Shown here in pieces: positions 16,155-24,149 of a stretch of 24,812 nt of DNA (the stretch's first letter is position 1; every line of letters begins with the position of its first letter). The DNA comes from Pseudomonadota bacterium (GTDB taxonomy: Bacteria; Pseudomonadota; Gammaproteobacteria; Steroidobacterales; Steroidobacteraceae). The translations under genes and the position numbers were made by a program. The notes beneath the pieces are model-generated. The model was not told the DNA's origin. It worked only from the letters and a program-made list of their open reading frames with translations, and made no database searches. The DNA lies in contig JAJZLX010000180.1 in assembly GCA_021850555.1 (NCBI GenBank), positions 1 through 24,812 of the forward strand, in the 5' to 3' direction.

Positions 16155-17864
16155 CTACTTCAGTGCGAAGACGTAGAGCTCGCCGCCCCGCGGGACATTG
16201 GCCACGGCCTTGACCATCTGCCCGCCCCAGATCGGCACCCCACCGCCATAGCCGGCCAGGATAGCAACGTACTGCCTGCCATCGACACGGTACGTCACGG
16301 GTGGTGCGATGATGCCCGAGGCAAGCGCAGGGCTCCTCCACAGCACCTTGCCCGTGCGGGCGCTGAAGGCCAGCAGGTGGCCGCTGACGGTGCCGCTGAA
16401 CACCAGGCCGCCGGCCGTGCTCATCGCGCCCGCATCCCAGGGCAGCTTGCTCTCGTGATCCCAGACCCGCCTGCCGGTATCGATGTCGAAGGCCTGCAGC
16501 GCGCCCCAGTTGTGATCGAGCGGATCGTGCACGACCTTGAACGTCTCGCCGAGATAGGGCAATCCCGCCTTATAGAAGCTCGGCGCGCCCTTCATGGTCA
16601 TGCACGTGTGAATCGTCGGGATGTAGGCCATGTGGGTGCGCGGATCGACCGAGATCGGCCACCAGTTCTTGCCGCCGAGGAAGCTCGGGCAGGTGAAGAC
16701 CTGCCGGGTGAGCGTGGGCCGCAGCGCGCTGTTGGTGTAGGGCTCTCCATCCTTGAAGCCCGCCACGGAGCTCGCATGCGCGAAGCGCACCGCATAGATG
16801 AGCTTGTGGTCGAGCCGGTTGATCGCATAGAGCCAGCCGTTGCGGTCGGCGTGGATGATGGCCTGATAGCGCTTGCCGTGATAGGTGAGACTCGTGACCA
16901 CCGCCGTATTGACCCCGTCATAATCCCAGGAGTCATGCGGCGTATACTGGTAGTACCACTTGCGCCGGCCGGTCATCGGGTTCAGTGCCTCCACCGAGTC
17001 CGTATACAGGTTCTTGCCAGGCCGCAGTGTCGCGAGCCACGGGCCCGGATTTCCGACCCCCCACAGCAGGGTGTTGGTCGAGGCGTCGTACGTACCGGTG
17101 AGCCACGTCGAGCCGCCGCCGGTCTTGTACATGCCCTTGGGCCAGGTGTTGCCGCCGGGCTGGCCCGGTGCGGGCGTGCTGTAGGTGCGCCAGAGCTCCC
17201 GGCCGGTGCGTGCATCGAGGGCCTCGACGAAATCACGGGCGCCGTACTCCCCACCGGAGGTGCCCACGATCACCATGCCCTTCAAAGTCAGCGGCGCCAG
17301 AGTCATCGCATAGCCGACGTCGGCCGGCTCGAGCTGCTTCTGCCACACGACCTTGCCGGTACGCGCATTCAAGGCGACGACGTAGTTGTCCAACGTCGCC
17401 ATGTACACCTTGTCCCCGTAAAGGGCCACACCTCGGTTGACCACGTCGCAGCACACCGTTTTGAGGCCGGTATCGGACAAGTCTTTCGCGTACGTCCAGA
17501 GCACCTTGCCCGTGACCGCATCGAAGGCGATCAGGTGATCCAGGGGCGTGGTGACGAACATGTAGCGGCCGTTGACGATCGGGCTGCCCTCGAAGCCCTG
17601 CTTCATGCCGATACGATAGTCCCACGCCAGCGCAAGCCCCGAGACATTGCGCGTATTGATCTGGCGGAACGGCGCGTAACTGTTGCCTGCATAGTCGCGG
17701 CGGAACATCAGCCAGCCGTTGCCGTTCGCAGCCCTCGCCAGACGCGCGTTGGTCACTGCGGGGTAGCCGGCGGCGGCCCGTGCGGCAACCGGCGCCAGCG
17801 TGGCGGCCAGCACGGCGCCGAGCCACAGACGGCGCCGCGGATGCGGTGCATGGATGATCGTCAT
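16155..17864 (-). CDS. PQQ-dependent alcohol dehydrogenase with lanthanide-type Asp
   Basis: This 569-residue periplasmic quinoprotein oxidises alcohols with pyrroloquinoline quinone and passes electrons to cytochrome c. A signal peptide spans about 1-31. The vicinal disulfide is C138-C139 in VCCDVVNRG; metal ligands align as E206 (GGEYG) and N272 (GNPGPW); the catalytic aspartate is D314, and the extra aspartate D316 (DYD) is the residue that in XoxF and PedH enzymes accompanies lanthanide binding and is alanine in calcium enzymes. Beta-propeller repeats with TGKVLW-type strands recur. The C-terminus (GGGVPIWGGQ, then GGELYVFAL) is closer to ethanol-type enzymes (ExaA, PedE, PedH) than to methanol dehydrogenase. 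ATG 17864 has GAGGGG ahead. It has its own sigma-54 promoter and is followed by a cytochrome c. Confidence 0.9.
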   Translation of the reverse strand: MTIIHAPHPRRRLWLGAVLAATLAPVAARAAAGYPAVTNARLARAANGNGWLMFRRDYAGNSYAPFRQINTRNVSGLALAWDYRIGMKQGFEGSPIVNGRYMFVTTPLDHLIAFDAVTGKVLWTYAKDLSDTGLKTVCCDVVNRGVALYGDKVYMATLDNYVVALNARTGKVVWQKQLEPADVGYAMTLAPLTLKGMVIVGTSGGEYGARDFVEALDARTGRELWRTYSTPAPGQPGGNTWPKGMYKTGGGSTWLTGTYDASTNTLLWGVGNPGPWLATLRPGKNLYTDSVEALNPMTGRRKWYYQYTPHDSWDYDGVNTAVVTSLTYHGKRYQAIIHADRNGWLYAINRLDHKLIYAVRFAHASSVAGFKDGEPYTNSALRPTLTRQVFTCPSFLGGKNWWPISVDPRTHMAYIPTIHTCMTMKGAPSFYKAGLPYLGETFKVVHDPLDHNWGALQAFDIDTGRRVWDHESKLPWDAGAMSTAGGLVFSGTVSGHLLAFSARTGKVLWRSPALASGIIAPPVTYRVDGRQYVAILAGYGGGVPIWGGQMVKAVANVPRGGELYVFALK

Positions 17865-17939
17865 ACTCGTTGTTCCCCTCTGTTGTCAGGTTCTACGGCC
17901 GGATCGGCTTGCGTGCGACCGGGCACGGCCGGTCAGTTT

Positions 17940-17954
17940 GCAAGCCTCGTGCCA
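17940..17954 (-). promoter_or_regulatory. Sigma-54 promoter of the PQQ alcohol dehydrogenase
   Basis: Read on the minus strand the sequence is TGGCACGAGGCTTGC, followed by AA. It matches the consensus TGGCAC-N5-TTGC exactly, including the invariant GG and GC at ten-base spacing. Transcription would start near 17928, leaving a leader of about 65 bases before the ATG at 17864. Two AcoR-type sigma-54 activators are encoded in the window (10894-12864 and from 24259). Confidence 0.85.
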
Positions 17955-18062
17955 CGGCGAAGCCGCCGGCGTGTGCAGACCGGCCGCAAGCAATCGAAAG
18001 GGAAATCACACGGCCGGGGAATCAGCCGTCGACGAACAGATGCGGCAATCAGGTGGACATCA

Positions 18063-18078
18063 CGGACGGCCGCGTCCG
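18063..18078. repeat. Palindrome, possible enhancer site
   Basis: CGGACG-GCCG-CGTCCG is a perfect six-base inverted repeat about 110 bases upstream of the sigma-54 promoter, a usual position for an enhancer-binding activator. Assignment as a binding site is inference. Confidence 0.35.
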
Positions 18079-18196
18079 CGAGCGATTTTCTCCAGGGACG
18101 CCGCCAGCACGTTGCGCGGCACGACAGGGTCCCGGCATTGCAGGGACACCCGATCCCGGGAACGCCACGGCCGCCGAACGCAGAGCGGCCGCGCCA

Positions 18197-18247
18197 GGAT
18201 GTTCTATGTCTTTTTTGTTCCGTTTCGAGACGCCTCGCGGAACATCC
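18197..18247. repeat. Spaced inverted repeat, possible activator site
   Basis: GGATGTTC (18197-18204) and GAACATCC (18240-18247) are perfect eight-base inverted arms with starts 43 bases apart, about four helical turns. They flank a T-rich stretch in an otherwise GC-rich region and lie about 240-290 bases upstream of the sigma-54 promoter. There is no U-tract after the second arm on either strand, so it is not a typical terminator. Confidence 0.35.
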
Positions 18248-18337
18248 TCATGCCGCGATGGAACGTCTGGGGGCCATCAGCTTCCGATGCCGGCCGGCCG
18301 CCTCGGGTGATCCGCCGAGACGACCGGCCGGTATGAC

Positions 18338-19150
18338 TCATTGCGGCGGCTCGCCCTCGCCGACCAGCTTGTAAGTCCGCCCGGCGACATATTGGTAGAT
18401 CGCCTGGAGCTGCCTGGGTGAGAAAAATCCCGCCCAGGAGGGCATGCCCTTGGCCTTGATGCCTTCCATCGCGATCTGCGTCATCTGGGCCTGAGTCATC
18501 CCATTTCTGACCGCCGTGCGCAGATCCGGCGCGTACTCCGAGCCGATCGCATCCTCGCCGTGGCAGCGGAAACAGTACGAGTTGAACAGCTCGTAGCCGC
18601 GGAACACCGTCTTGGTCACGTTGTGCGTGCCCGGCTGGTATACCGGAAAATCGAGCATGACCTTCTTGCCGTCGACGACGTAGGTATAGGTCTTCTGCTC
18701 GACGGCGGCCGCGGCCTGCGGCTTGATCGACAGCACCCAGGTGATGACCTCATCGAGCTGCAGGGGGCTCAGATCCGGGTGTGGCGGCATGGGGATCTGC
18801 CCCCAGGTGCCGACGTGACCGAACTTGACGGCATGCATGAGCATCGCCTTCGCCCCCGGCTGGTTCGCGAAGCGCTTGGCCACCGCCTGGAATGCCGGCC
18901 CGACCACCTTGTGATGCAGGGCGTGGCAGGAGAAGCAATTGCTGCCTCGCGCCACCTTCTCTCCGGCCGGAACCTTGGCGGCCGCCGCCGTTGCGGGTCC
19001 AGCCGCGACCAAGGTACATGCCAGTGCCGTCACACCCAGCAGGGCCTGGGTGATCCGCTGGCGGGCGAGGCGCCCGGGGCTGCGAGCGGGAACGGAAACT
19101 GGGCCGGAAGGGGTGCGACTGGGATAGCTCATGAACTGCATCACTGTCAT
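18338..19150 (-). CDS. Diheme cytochrome c (c551-like domain plus second c domain)
   Basis: The 270-residue protein has two heme sites: CFSCH at 72-76 and CFRCH at 193-197. The first domain, about 60-142, is cytochrome c551-like (KVVGPAF after the heme site, axial Met in IPMPP at about 121, closing ITWVLSI). A linker of about 40 residues leads to a second class I domain with a probable axial Met in KGMPSW. The long N-terminus before the hydrophobic stretch at about 36-56 suggests the true start may be the ATG at residue 7 (MSYPS). It lies 49 bases after xoxJ and takes the place normally held by XoxG, the electron acceptor of XoxF. It does not look like ordinary monoheme cytochrome cL. Confidence 0.85.
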   Translation of the reverse strand: MTVMQFMSYPSRTPSGPVSVPARSPGRLARQRITQALLGVTALACTLVAAGPATAAAAKVPAGEKVARGSNCFSCHALHHKVVGPAFQAVAKRFANQPGAKAMLMHAVKFGHVGTWGQIPMPPHPDLSPLQLDEVITWVLSIKPQAAAAVEQKTYTYVVDGKKVMLDFPVYQPGTHNVTKTVFRGYELFNSYCFRCHGEDAIGSEYAPDLRTAVRNGMTQAQMTQIAMEGIKAKGMPSWAGFFSPRQLQAIYQYVAGRTYKLVGEGEPPQ

Positions 19151-19199
19151 CGGTCTATCGTGGTGAATGGAAATGAATACCGCGGCGTGCGAAGCCCGC

Positions 19200-20009
19200 T
19201 CACGGCAGGATCCGGACGTTGTAGGCAGTCATGATCCGCTGGATCTGGGCCTTGTGCGTCCTGATCACCTGGTCAAGCTGGCGCTTGAGCGCCGTCTCGC
19301 CGGGCGCGACCCCCATTGACATGAAGAAGAGGTAGCGTTCCGGAGTGCCCAGCGCGTCCGTATTAGGCACGCGCGTCATGGCGAGGTTCCGGAAATCCTT
19401 CTGCACGAAATAGCCGACCAGCGGCTCCCAGGTGATGAGCACGTCCACCTTGCCGTCCTCGACGGCTTGCAGCGGAGCTTTGGGCGAGGCCGTCTCGCTC
19501 CCGGCCGTGTTGAACGGAACCGACGAGAGCACGAGCCCGCGCATCTTCAGTCCCGCCTCCACCGGCGTGCCGACCTCGAAGCCGATCTTGATGTGGCTGA
19601 GAATGGGCGAGTCCATCCCCTCGGAAAGATCGTAATGATGGCTCTTCTTGTAAACGAACACGTAAGTCGAGCCGTAATACGGCTTCGTGAAGCTCTCCTC
19701 GTAGTCCCCGTACGGGAGGTTCATGATCATGTCGCAGCGATGCTTGTCGAGATTCAGAGCCAGAAAGTTCTCGAATCCACCCTTCTGCCGGTAGCTCGAC
19801 CACACGTACTGCACGGGGCGCCCGAGCGCATGCCCGACCAGCTGCGCCACCTTGTTCTCGAATCCCTGGCCATGCCTGTTGGAATACGGCATGTAATTGG
19901 GATCCGCACACACCTTGAGCGGCTTGGCGGACGCCACGTGGGCATAGCCGCCCACGAGACAGGCTACCGCCAGAGCCCCGATCCACCCCACGATCGTTTT
20001 TTTCGTCAT
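19200..20009 (-). CDS. xoxJ: XoxJ/MxaJ-like periplasmic binding protein
   Basis: This 269-residue protein belongs to the quinoprotein dehydrogenase-associated solute-binding family (MxaJ/XoxJ). Such proteins are thought to help mature or activate the PQQ methanol dehydrogenase rather than import a nutrient. A cleavable signal peptide ends about at AHVASA (residue 28), and the mature protein opens with the family-typical LKVCADPNYMPYSN. Later patches include RCDMIMNLPYGDYEES and KVDVLITWEPLVGYF. ATG 20009 has GGAGAGG ahead. It is separated from the XoxF-like gene by a strong terminator, so it probably has its own promoter, and is followed by the diheme cytochrome. Confidence 0.88.
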   Translation of the reverse strand: MTKKTIVGWIGALAVACLVGGYAHVASAKPLKVCADPNYMPYSNRHGQGFENKVAQLVGHALGRPVQYVWSSYRQKGGFENFLALNLDKHRCDMIMNLPYGDYEESFTKPYYGSTYVFVYKKSHHYDLSEGMDSPILSHIKIGFEVGTPVEAGLKMRGLVLSSVPFNTAGSETASPKAPLQAVEDGKVDVLITWEPLVGYFVQKDFRNLAMTRVPNTDALGTPERYLFFMSMGVAPGETALKRQLDQVIRTHKAQIQRIMTAYNVRILP

Positions 20010-20099
20010 CAGCCTCTCCGAGACTCAATCCACAACTGATTGTGATGCTGGCACTTCCGCCGCCGGAAAAAAAGGGTCAAACGGAAAAAGCCCGCACCG

Positions 20100-20135
20100 A
20101 AAAAAAAGGCCGCGCCGGATGTCTCCGGCGCGGCC
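20100..20135 (-). terminator. Rho-independent terminator after the xoxF-like gene
   Basis: On the minus strand two 12-base perfectly complementary arms (20135-20124 and 20119-20108, GGCCGCGCCGGA type) enclose a four-base loop and are followed by eight T residues (20107-20100). It lies 60 bases past the xoxF-like stop codon and would end most transcripts there. Confidence 0.93.
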
Positions 20136-20194
20136 CATTCCCCACTAGAAAGGAAGCGCGTCTCTCACCTTGCACCCGGCGCTTCCCTTACGCC

Positions 20195-22036
20195 TCAGGC
20201 GCGCGGCAGCGCGAAGACCATCAGCGTTCCGCCGAGCTGGGTGTAGTTGTGCAGATCGGCCACCAGGCCCACCGCGCCGAGCCCGGCCGTGGACTTGTGC
20301 AGGTCGTTGGTCATGCCGATCGCCGCCCAGCCTCCGACTCCGCTCAGCACGGCGACGTACTGGCGTCCGTCATGCATGTAGGTGATCGGATTGCCGATGA
20401 TCCCCGACGGGCAATGGAAGCTGTAGAGGATCTTGCCGGTGTGCACATCGACCGCGCGGAAATCCCCCTTCAGCGTGCCGTAGAACGCCAGGCCGCCGGC
20501 GGTGGTGAGCGCCCCGCCCCAGTCCTGGAACTCGTCGTGGATCGACCACTGGGTCTTGCCGGTCTGCGGGCTGATGGAGATGAATCGCCCGCGGTAGCCA
20601 CCCGGACCCGGAAGCATGTTGACGATCGCCCCGACGAAGGGGAAGCCCGCCTTGTACTTCACGGCAAACGCCTGGTAGTCCATGCACAGGTGATTGAGCG
20701 GCGCATAGATCATGCCGGTCTGCGGATCATACGACACCGGCTGCTCGTCCTTGTCGCCCTGCGCGGCCGGGCAGATGCCCTTCACGTTCTCGCCCGCCTT
20801 CGTCATGTACTTCGGGTCGACGATGGGCTTGCCCTCGGCAATGCTCCAGCGCGACGCCCAGTTCACCGACGGATCGTACTTCTCGACCAGGAGGGGCTTG
20901 CCGGTGACCCGGTCCACCACGAACATGAACCCGTTGCGGTCGAAATGTGCCAGCGCGGGAATCGTGCGGCCGTGGACGTGGTCATTGAACAGGATCATCC
21001 CGTTGACGCCGTCGAAGTCCCAGCCGTCGTGCGGGGTCATCTGCAGGACCCACTTCGCCTCGCCGGTCTGCAGATTACGGGCGAAAATGGTCATCGACCA
21101 GCGGTTCAGGCCCGGCCGCTGCGAGGGGTTCCAGGTGCCCGGATTGCCGCTGCCGTAATAGACCAGATCCAGCTTCGGGTCGTAGGAATACCAGCCCCAC
21201 GTCGTTCCGCCACCTTCTTTCCACTCGGTGCCGCGCCAGGTCTTGAGGCTCGAATCGACGCCCACCGGCTTTCCGGTGGCCCCGTTGATGGTCTTCTCGG
21301 GGTTCATCAGCAGCTGGTTGTCCGGCCCCTCGCTGTAGGCCCGCCACATCATCTTGCCGGTGTCGGCATTGAGCGCAGTGAGATAGCCGCGGACGCCGAA
21401 TTCACCGCCCGAGACACCCACCAGCACCACGCCGTCGAACTCTTGCGGCGCGGCGGTGATCGTCTGGCCGTCCCTCGGATAGGCGTTCTTGAAGCTCCAC
21501 ATCACACGGCCGTTCGCGGCATTGAGCGCATAGACCATGCCGTCCAACGCCGTCATGTACACCATGCCGTTGTAATAGCTCACGCCGCGATTGACCACGT
21601 CGCAGCAGGCGACCGGCGGCGCATTGGGGTCCGGCGGTGGGGTGAACTCCCAGAGGACCCTGTGGTTTTTATCGCTCAGATCGACCGCGTACACGTGGTT
21701 CGGGTACGGGGTTTCGAAGTACATCCTGTTGTCGATGACCAGCGGCTGGCCCTCGTGGCCGCGCAGCACGCCCGTGGACATGGTCCAGGCGACCTGCAGC
21801 TTGTGCGCATTGCTGGTATTGATCTGGTTGAGGTCGCTGTAGCGCCAGAGGTAGTCGTTGCCTCCGACTTTGGTCCAGTTGCTGGTGGTGGGCCCAAGCA
21901 CATGGGCTTGCACCGGCTTCGAGAGAGAGCAGGAGTAGAGGCCGGCTGTGAGCAGCGCGGCGGCGGCGCCCGTGAGCAACCATCGCCACCTGCGCCGATC
22001 CGCCCCCCCTGGCCTGCGATCAGTTTGCGTATACAC
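20195..22036 (-). CDS. xoxF: XoxF-like PQQ methanol dehydrogenase
   Basis: This 613-residue quinoprotein would oxidise methanol or other short alcohols in the periplasm. It has the vicinal disulfide C144-C145 (ACCDVVNRG), E212 (GGEFG), N298 (GSGNPGTWNP), the catalytic D340 and the extra D342 (WDFDG), the position that is aspartate in lanthanide-dependent XoxF and alanine in calcium MxaF. The segment NRWSMTIFARNLQTGEAKW and the C-terminal VGLVADLHNYTQLGGTLMVF are typical of methanol dehydrogenases. The N-terminus has a hydrophobic stretch at 19-34 ending in LYSC, which could be a lipobox (C36). GTG 22036 is supported by AGGAGA eight bases ahead. No MxaI small-subunit gene is nearby. The exact XoxF clade is not decided. 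Confidence 0.88.
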   Translation of the reverse strand: MYTQTDRRPGGADRRRWRWLLTGAAAALLTAGLYSCSLSKPVQAHVLGPTTSNWTKVGGNDYLWRYSDLNQINTSNAHKLQVAWTMSTGVLRGHEGQPLVIDNRMYFETPYPNHVYAVDLSDKNHRVLWEFTPPPDPNAPPVACCDVVNRGVSYYNGMVYMTALDGMVYALNAANGRVMWSFKNAYPRDGQTITAAPQEFDGVVLVGVSGGEFGVRGYLTALNADTGKMMWRAYSEGPDNQLLMNPEKTINGATGKPVGVDSSLKTWRGTEWKEGGGTTWGWYSYDPKLDLVYYGSGNPGTWNPSQRPGLNRWSMTIFARNLQTGEAKWVLQMTPHDGWDFDGVNGMILFNDHVHGRTIPALAHFDRNGFMFVVDRVTGKPLLVEKYDPSVNWASRWSIAEGKPIVDPKYMTKAGENVKGICPAAQGDKDEQPVSYDPQTGMIYAPLNHLCMDYQAFAVKYKAGFPFVGAIVNMLPGPGGYRGRFISISPQTGKTQWSIHDEFQDWGGALTTAGGLAFYGTLKGDFRAVDVHTGKILYSFHCPSGIIGNPITYMHDGRQYVAVLSGVGGWAAIGMTNDLHKSTAGLGAVGLVADLHNYTQLGGTLMVFALPRA

Positions 22037-22330
22037 GGTTTGATTCTCCTACGTTAGGCTGTTTTGAGTTTGTACGCCGTATGTCAACTCGAAGGGCGCT
22101 ACTATGCGCGCGGAAGTCCGATCCGGCACACCGGACGACCCATGTGGTCGCCGATGTGCCAGATTGACCTATATTTGATACACCAGTGTCTCGTTTCCGC
22201 CCGAATGCGATTGCCGCTTCGCGCCGTACACGGCCGGCTCCTGTCAAGCAAACGCTTACGCTTGCCTGCAGCCCTCGCCGCGACATCCGAAGACACAGTG
22301 TGGACATCGATACCCCCCTCAACGGATCGC
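22037..22330. promoter_or_regulatory. Control region upstream of the xoxF-like gene
   Basis: This 294-base gap follows gfa and precedes the xoxF-like gene; no gene is seen. It contains two adjoining palindromes, TCCGG-CACA-CCGGA (22122-22135) and CGACC-CATGT-GGTCG (22136-22150), about 90-115 bases before the start codon. A perfect -35-like TTGACA lies on the minus strand at 22086-22081, but no good -10 is found 16-18 bases after it. A hairpin with a ten-base stem (two G-U pairs in the minus-strand RNA) at 22245-22268 lies after gfa; it lacks a U-tract, so it is at best a weak terminator. Confidence 0.5.
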
Positions 22331-22903
22331 TCAGCCCGCCAGTACACCCCTCTGCTTGGCGGCATGCGTGGCAATGGCATCCATCAGGGCGGGTGAGAGG
22401 CAGTCGTAAGGCTCCAGCTTGAGCTCTTTCAGACGCGCGCGCACCTCGCCCATGCGCGCCGGGGGGAATCCCGACTCGATGATGGACGAAACAAACGCCG
22501 CGAACTCGGGCGCCGCCCAGCCCTGCTCCTTGAAGAGCTCCGGATGGACGAAATCGAATCCATGGAAGGCGTGGTCGGTCTTCTCGATGCGACCGTACAG
22601 GTGCACGCCGCAGCCCGTGCAGCGGTAGCGCTGGATCACAGCGCTCTCGTCGACGATCTTCAGCTTGTGCGCGTTGGCGGTCACCTTGAGCTTGTCTCTC
22701 GGAACCACCGCCACGAGCGAGAACAGCGCCCCGGCCGGTTTCCAGCACTTGGTGCAGCCGCATACGTGGTCGAAGGCGACGTTGGCCCCAATGCTCACCG
22801 TGACGGGGTCGGAGGCGCACTTGCACGTGAGGGTGCCGCCGGAAAATGACGGACTGCCGGCCTTGACGCCTTGATCGACTAGCGGATGTATCGAGATAGC
22901 CAT
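22331..22903 (-). CDS. gfa: S-(hydroxymethyl)glutathione synthase (Gfa)
   Basis: Gfa is a small zinc protein that speeds the joining of formaldehyde and glutathione, feeding the dehydrogenase encoded just upstream. The protein has 190 residues, as usual for the family. Zinc-ligand cysteines are visible at C27 and C29 (CKC), C48, C50 and C53 (CGCTKC) and C95 and C98 (CTGC), followed by the family-typical [17 protein letters not shown] 22903 is preceded by GAGGAAA. It lies 29 bases after frmA and is surely cotranscribed with it. Confidence 0.94.
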   Translation of the reverse strand: MAISIHPLVDQGVKAGSPSFSGGTLTCKCASDPVTVSIGANVAFDHVCGCTKCWKPAGALFSLVAVVPRDKLKVTANAHKLKIVDESAVIQRYRCTGCGVHLYGRIEKTDHAFHGFDFVHPELFKEQGWAAPEFAAFVSSIIESGFPPARMGEVRARLKELKLEPYDCLSPALMDAIATHAAKQRGVLAG

Positions 22904-22932
22904 GTTGTTTCCTCTGTAGTAGCTGCAGGCGT

Positions 22933-24042
22933 TCAGAACGTCACGACCGAGCGGATGGACTCCCCGCGGTGCATCAGGTCGAACGCGTCGTTGATTTTTT
23001 CCAGCGGCATCACGTGCGTGATGAGATCGTCGATCCGGATCTTCTTGTCCATGTACCAATCGACGATCTTCGGCACATCGGTGCGCCCGCGGGCACCGCC
23101 GAAAGCCGAGCCCTTCCACACCCGCCCGGTGACCAGCTGGAACGGACGGGTCCGGATCTCCTGGCCGGCGCCGGCGACCCCGATGATCACCGATACGCCC
23201 CAGCCCCGGTGGCAGCACTCGAGCGCCTGGCGCATCAGCTCGACGTTGCCCACGCACTCGAAGCTGTAGTCGGCGCCGCCGTCGGTGAGGGCGACCAGGT
23301 GCTGCACGAGATCGCCGCCGACTTCCTTCGGGTTGACGAAGTGGGTCATGCCGAAGCTCTCCGCGAGCGCTTTGCGCCGCGGATTGAGGTCCACGCCGAC
23401 GATCATGTTGGCCCCGACCATGCGCGCGCCCTGGATGACGTTCAGCCCGATGCCGCCCAGGCCGAAGACGACCACGTTCGCGCCCGGCTCGACCTTGGCG
23501 GTGTTGATCACCGCGCCGACGCCGGTGGTCACGCCGCAGCCGATGTAGCAGACCTTCTCGAAGGGCGCGTCCTCGCGGATCTTCGCCACCGCGATCTCCG
23601 GCATCACCGTGTAATTGGAAAACGTCGAGCAGCCCATGTAGTGGTGCACCATCTGCCCGCCGATGGAGAAGCGGCTGGTGCCGTCGGGCATCAGACCCTT
23701 GCCCTGGGTGGCGCGGATCGCGGTGCAGAGGTTGGTCTTGCGCGAGAGGCAGGATTTGCACTGCCGGCACTCGGGCGTGTAGAGCGGGATCACGTGGTCG
23801 CCCTTTTTCACCGAGGTGACCCCGGGGCCCACGTCGACCACGATGCCCGCGCCCTCATGGCCGAAGATCGCGGGGAACAGCCCTTCCGGATCGGCGCCCG
23901 AGCGGGTGAACTCGTCGGTGTGGCAGACTCCGCTCGCCTTGATCTCGACCAGCACCTCGCCGGCCTTGGGACCCTCAAGGTCCACGGTCACGATTTCAAG
24001 CGGCTTGCCCGGCGCATACGCGATTGCTGCTTTGGTTTTCAT
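22933..24042 (-). CDS. frmA: S-(hydroxymethyl)glutathione dehydrogenase (class III ADH)
   Basis: This cytoplasmic enzyme oxidises S-hydroxymethylglutathione with NAD to S-formylglutathione, detoxifying formaldehyde made by the methanol dehydrogenase. It has 369 residues. Catalytic zinc ligands are C40, H62 with E63 (GHEGAG) and C169 (GCGVTTG); the structural zinc is held by C92, C95, C98 and C106; the NAD-binding motif GLGGIG is at 194-199. It closes with [16 protein letters not shown], typical of class III enzymes. Divergent from the AcoR-type regulator gene at 24259, with gfa next in the same unit. The S-formylglutathione hydrolase gene (fghA/frmB) is not in the window. Confidence 0.95.
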   Translation of the reverse strand: MKTKAAIAYAPGKPLEIVTVDLEGPKAGEVLVEIKASGVCHTDEFTRSGADPEGLFPAIFGHEGAGIVVDVGPGVTSVKKGDHVIPLYTPECRQCKSCLSRKTNLCTAIRATQGKGLMPDGTSRFSIGGQMVHHYMGCSTFSNYTVMPEIAVAKIREDAPFEKVCYIGCGVTTGVGAVINTAKVEPGANVVVFGLGGIGLNVIQGARMVGANMIVGVDLNPRRKALAESFGMTHFVNPKEVGGDLVQHLVALTDGGADYSFECVGNVELMRQALECCHRGWGVSVIIGVAGAGQEIRTRPFQLVTGRVWKGSAFGGARGRTDVPKIVDWYMDKKIRIDDLITHVMPLEKINDAFDLMHRGESIRSVVTF

Positions 24043-24149
24043 GGATGGCTCTCGACTGGGGGATCCGCCCCCGGAGGCGGCAGTCTACGCGCGGTTGGGA
24101 TGGGTTCACATGGCGCACGCGCCGGATGCACGCGCCCGAATGCGCTGTC

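Larger units (their letters stand above)
17865..18337. other. 473-bp control region upstream of the PQQ alcohol dehydrogenase
   Basis: No gene is supported here. The open frames on the plus strand are Arg, Pro and Ala rich and show no family features. The region holds a sigma-54 promoter (17940-17954) facing the dehydrogenase and, upstream of it, inverted repeats at 18063-18078 and 18197-18247 that lie at distances usual for enhancer sites. I see no terminator for the cytochrome gene that ends at 18338. Confidence 0.7.

Noticed and set aside
17870..18310. 146-codon plus-strand frame in the gap ahead of the PQQ alcohol dehydrogenase
   Set aside because: Composition is Arg, Pro and Gly rich with no domain; the space is better explained as a sigma-54 control region.
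15828..22057. Very long plus-strand open frames (up to 848 and 671 codons) opposite the two quinoprotein genes
   Set aside because: They are antisense to clearly recognisable proteins and arise from high GC at third positions; their translations show no family features.
22147..22161. Possible second sigma-54 promoter ahead of the xoxF-like gene
   Set aside because: The minus strand reads TGGCAC at the -24 position, but the -12 element is CGAC instead of TTGC and lacks the near-invariant GC, so it is probably chance and part of a palindrome region.
22245..22268. Hairpin after gfa as a rho-independent terminator
   Set aside because: A ten-base stem with two G-U pairs forms in the minus-strand RNA, but no U-tract follows.
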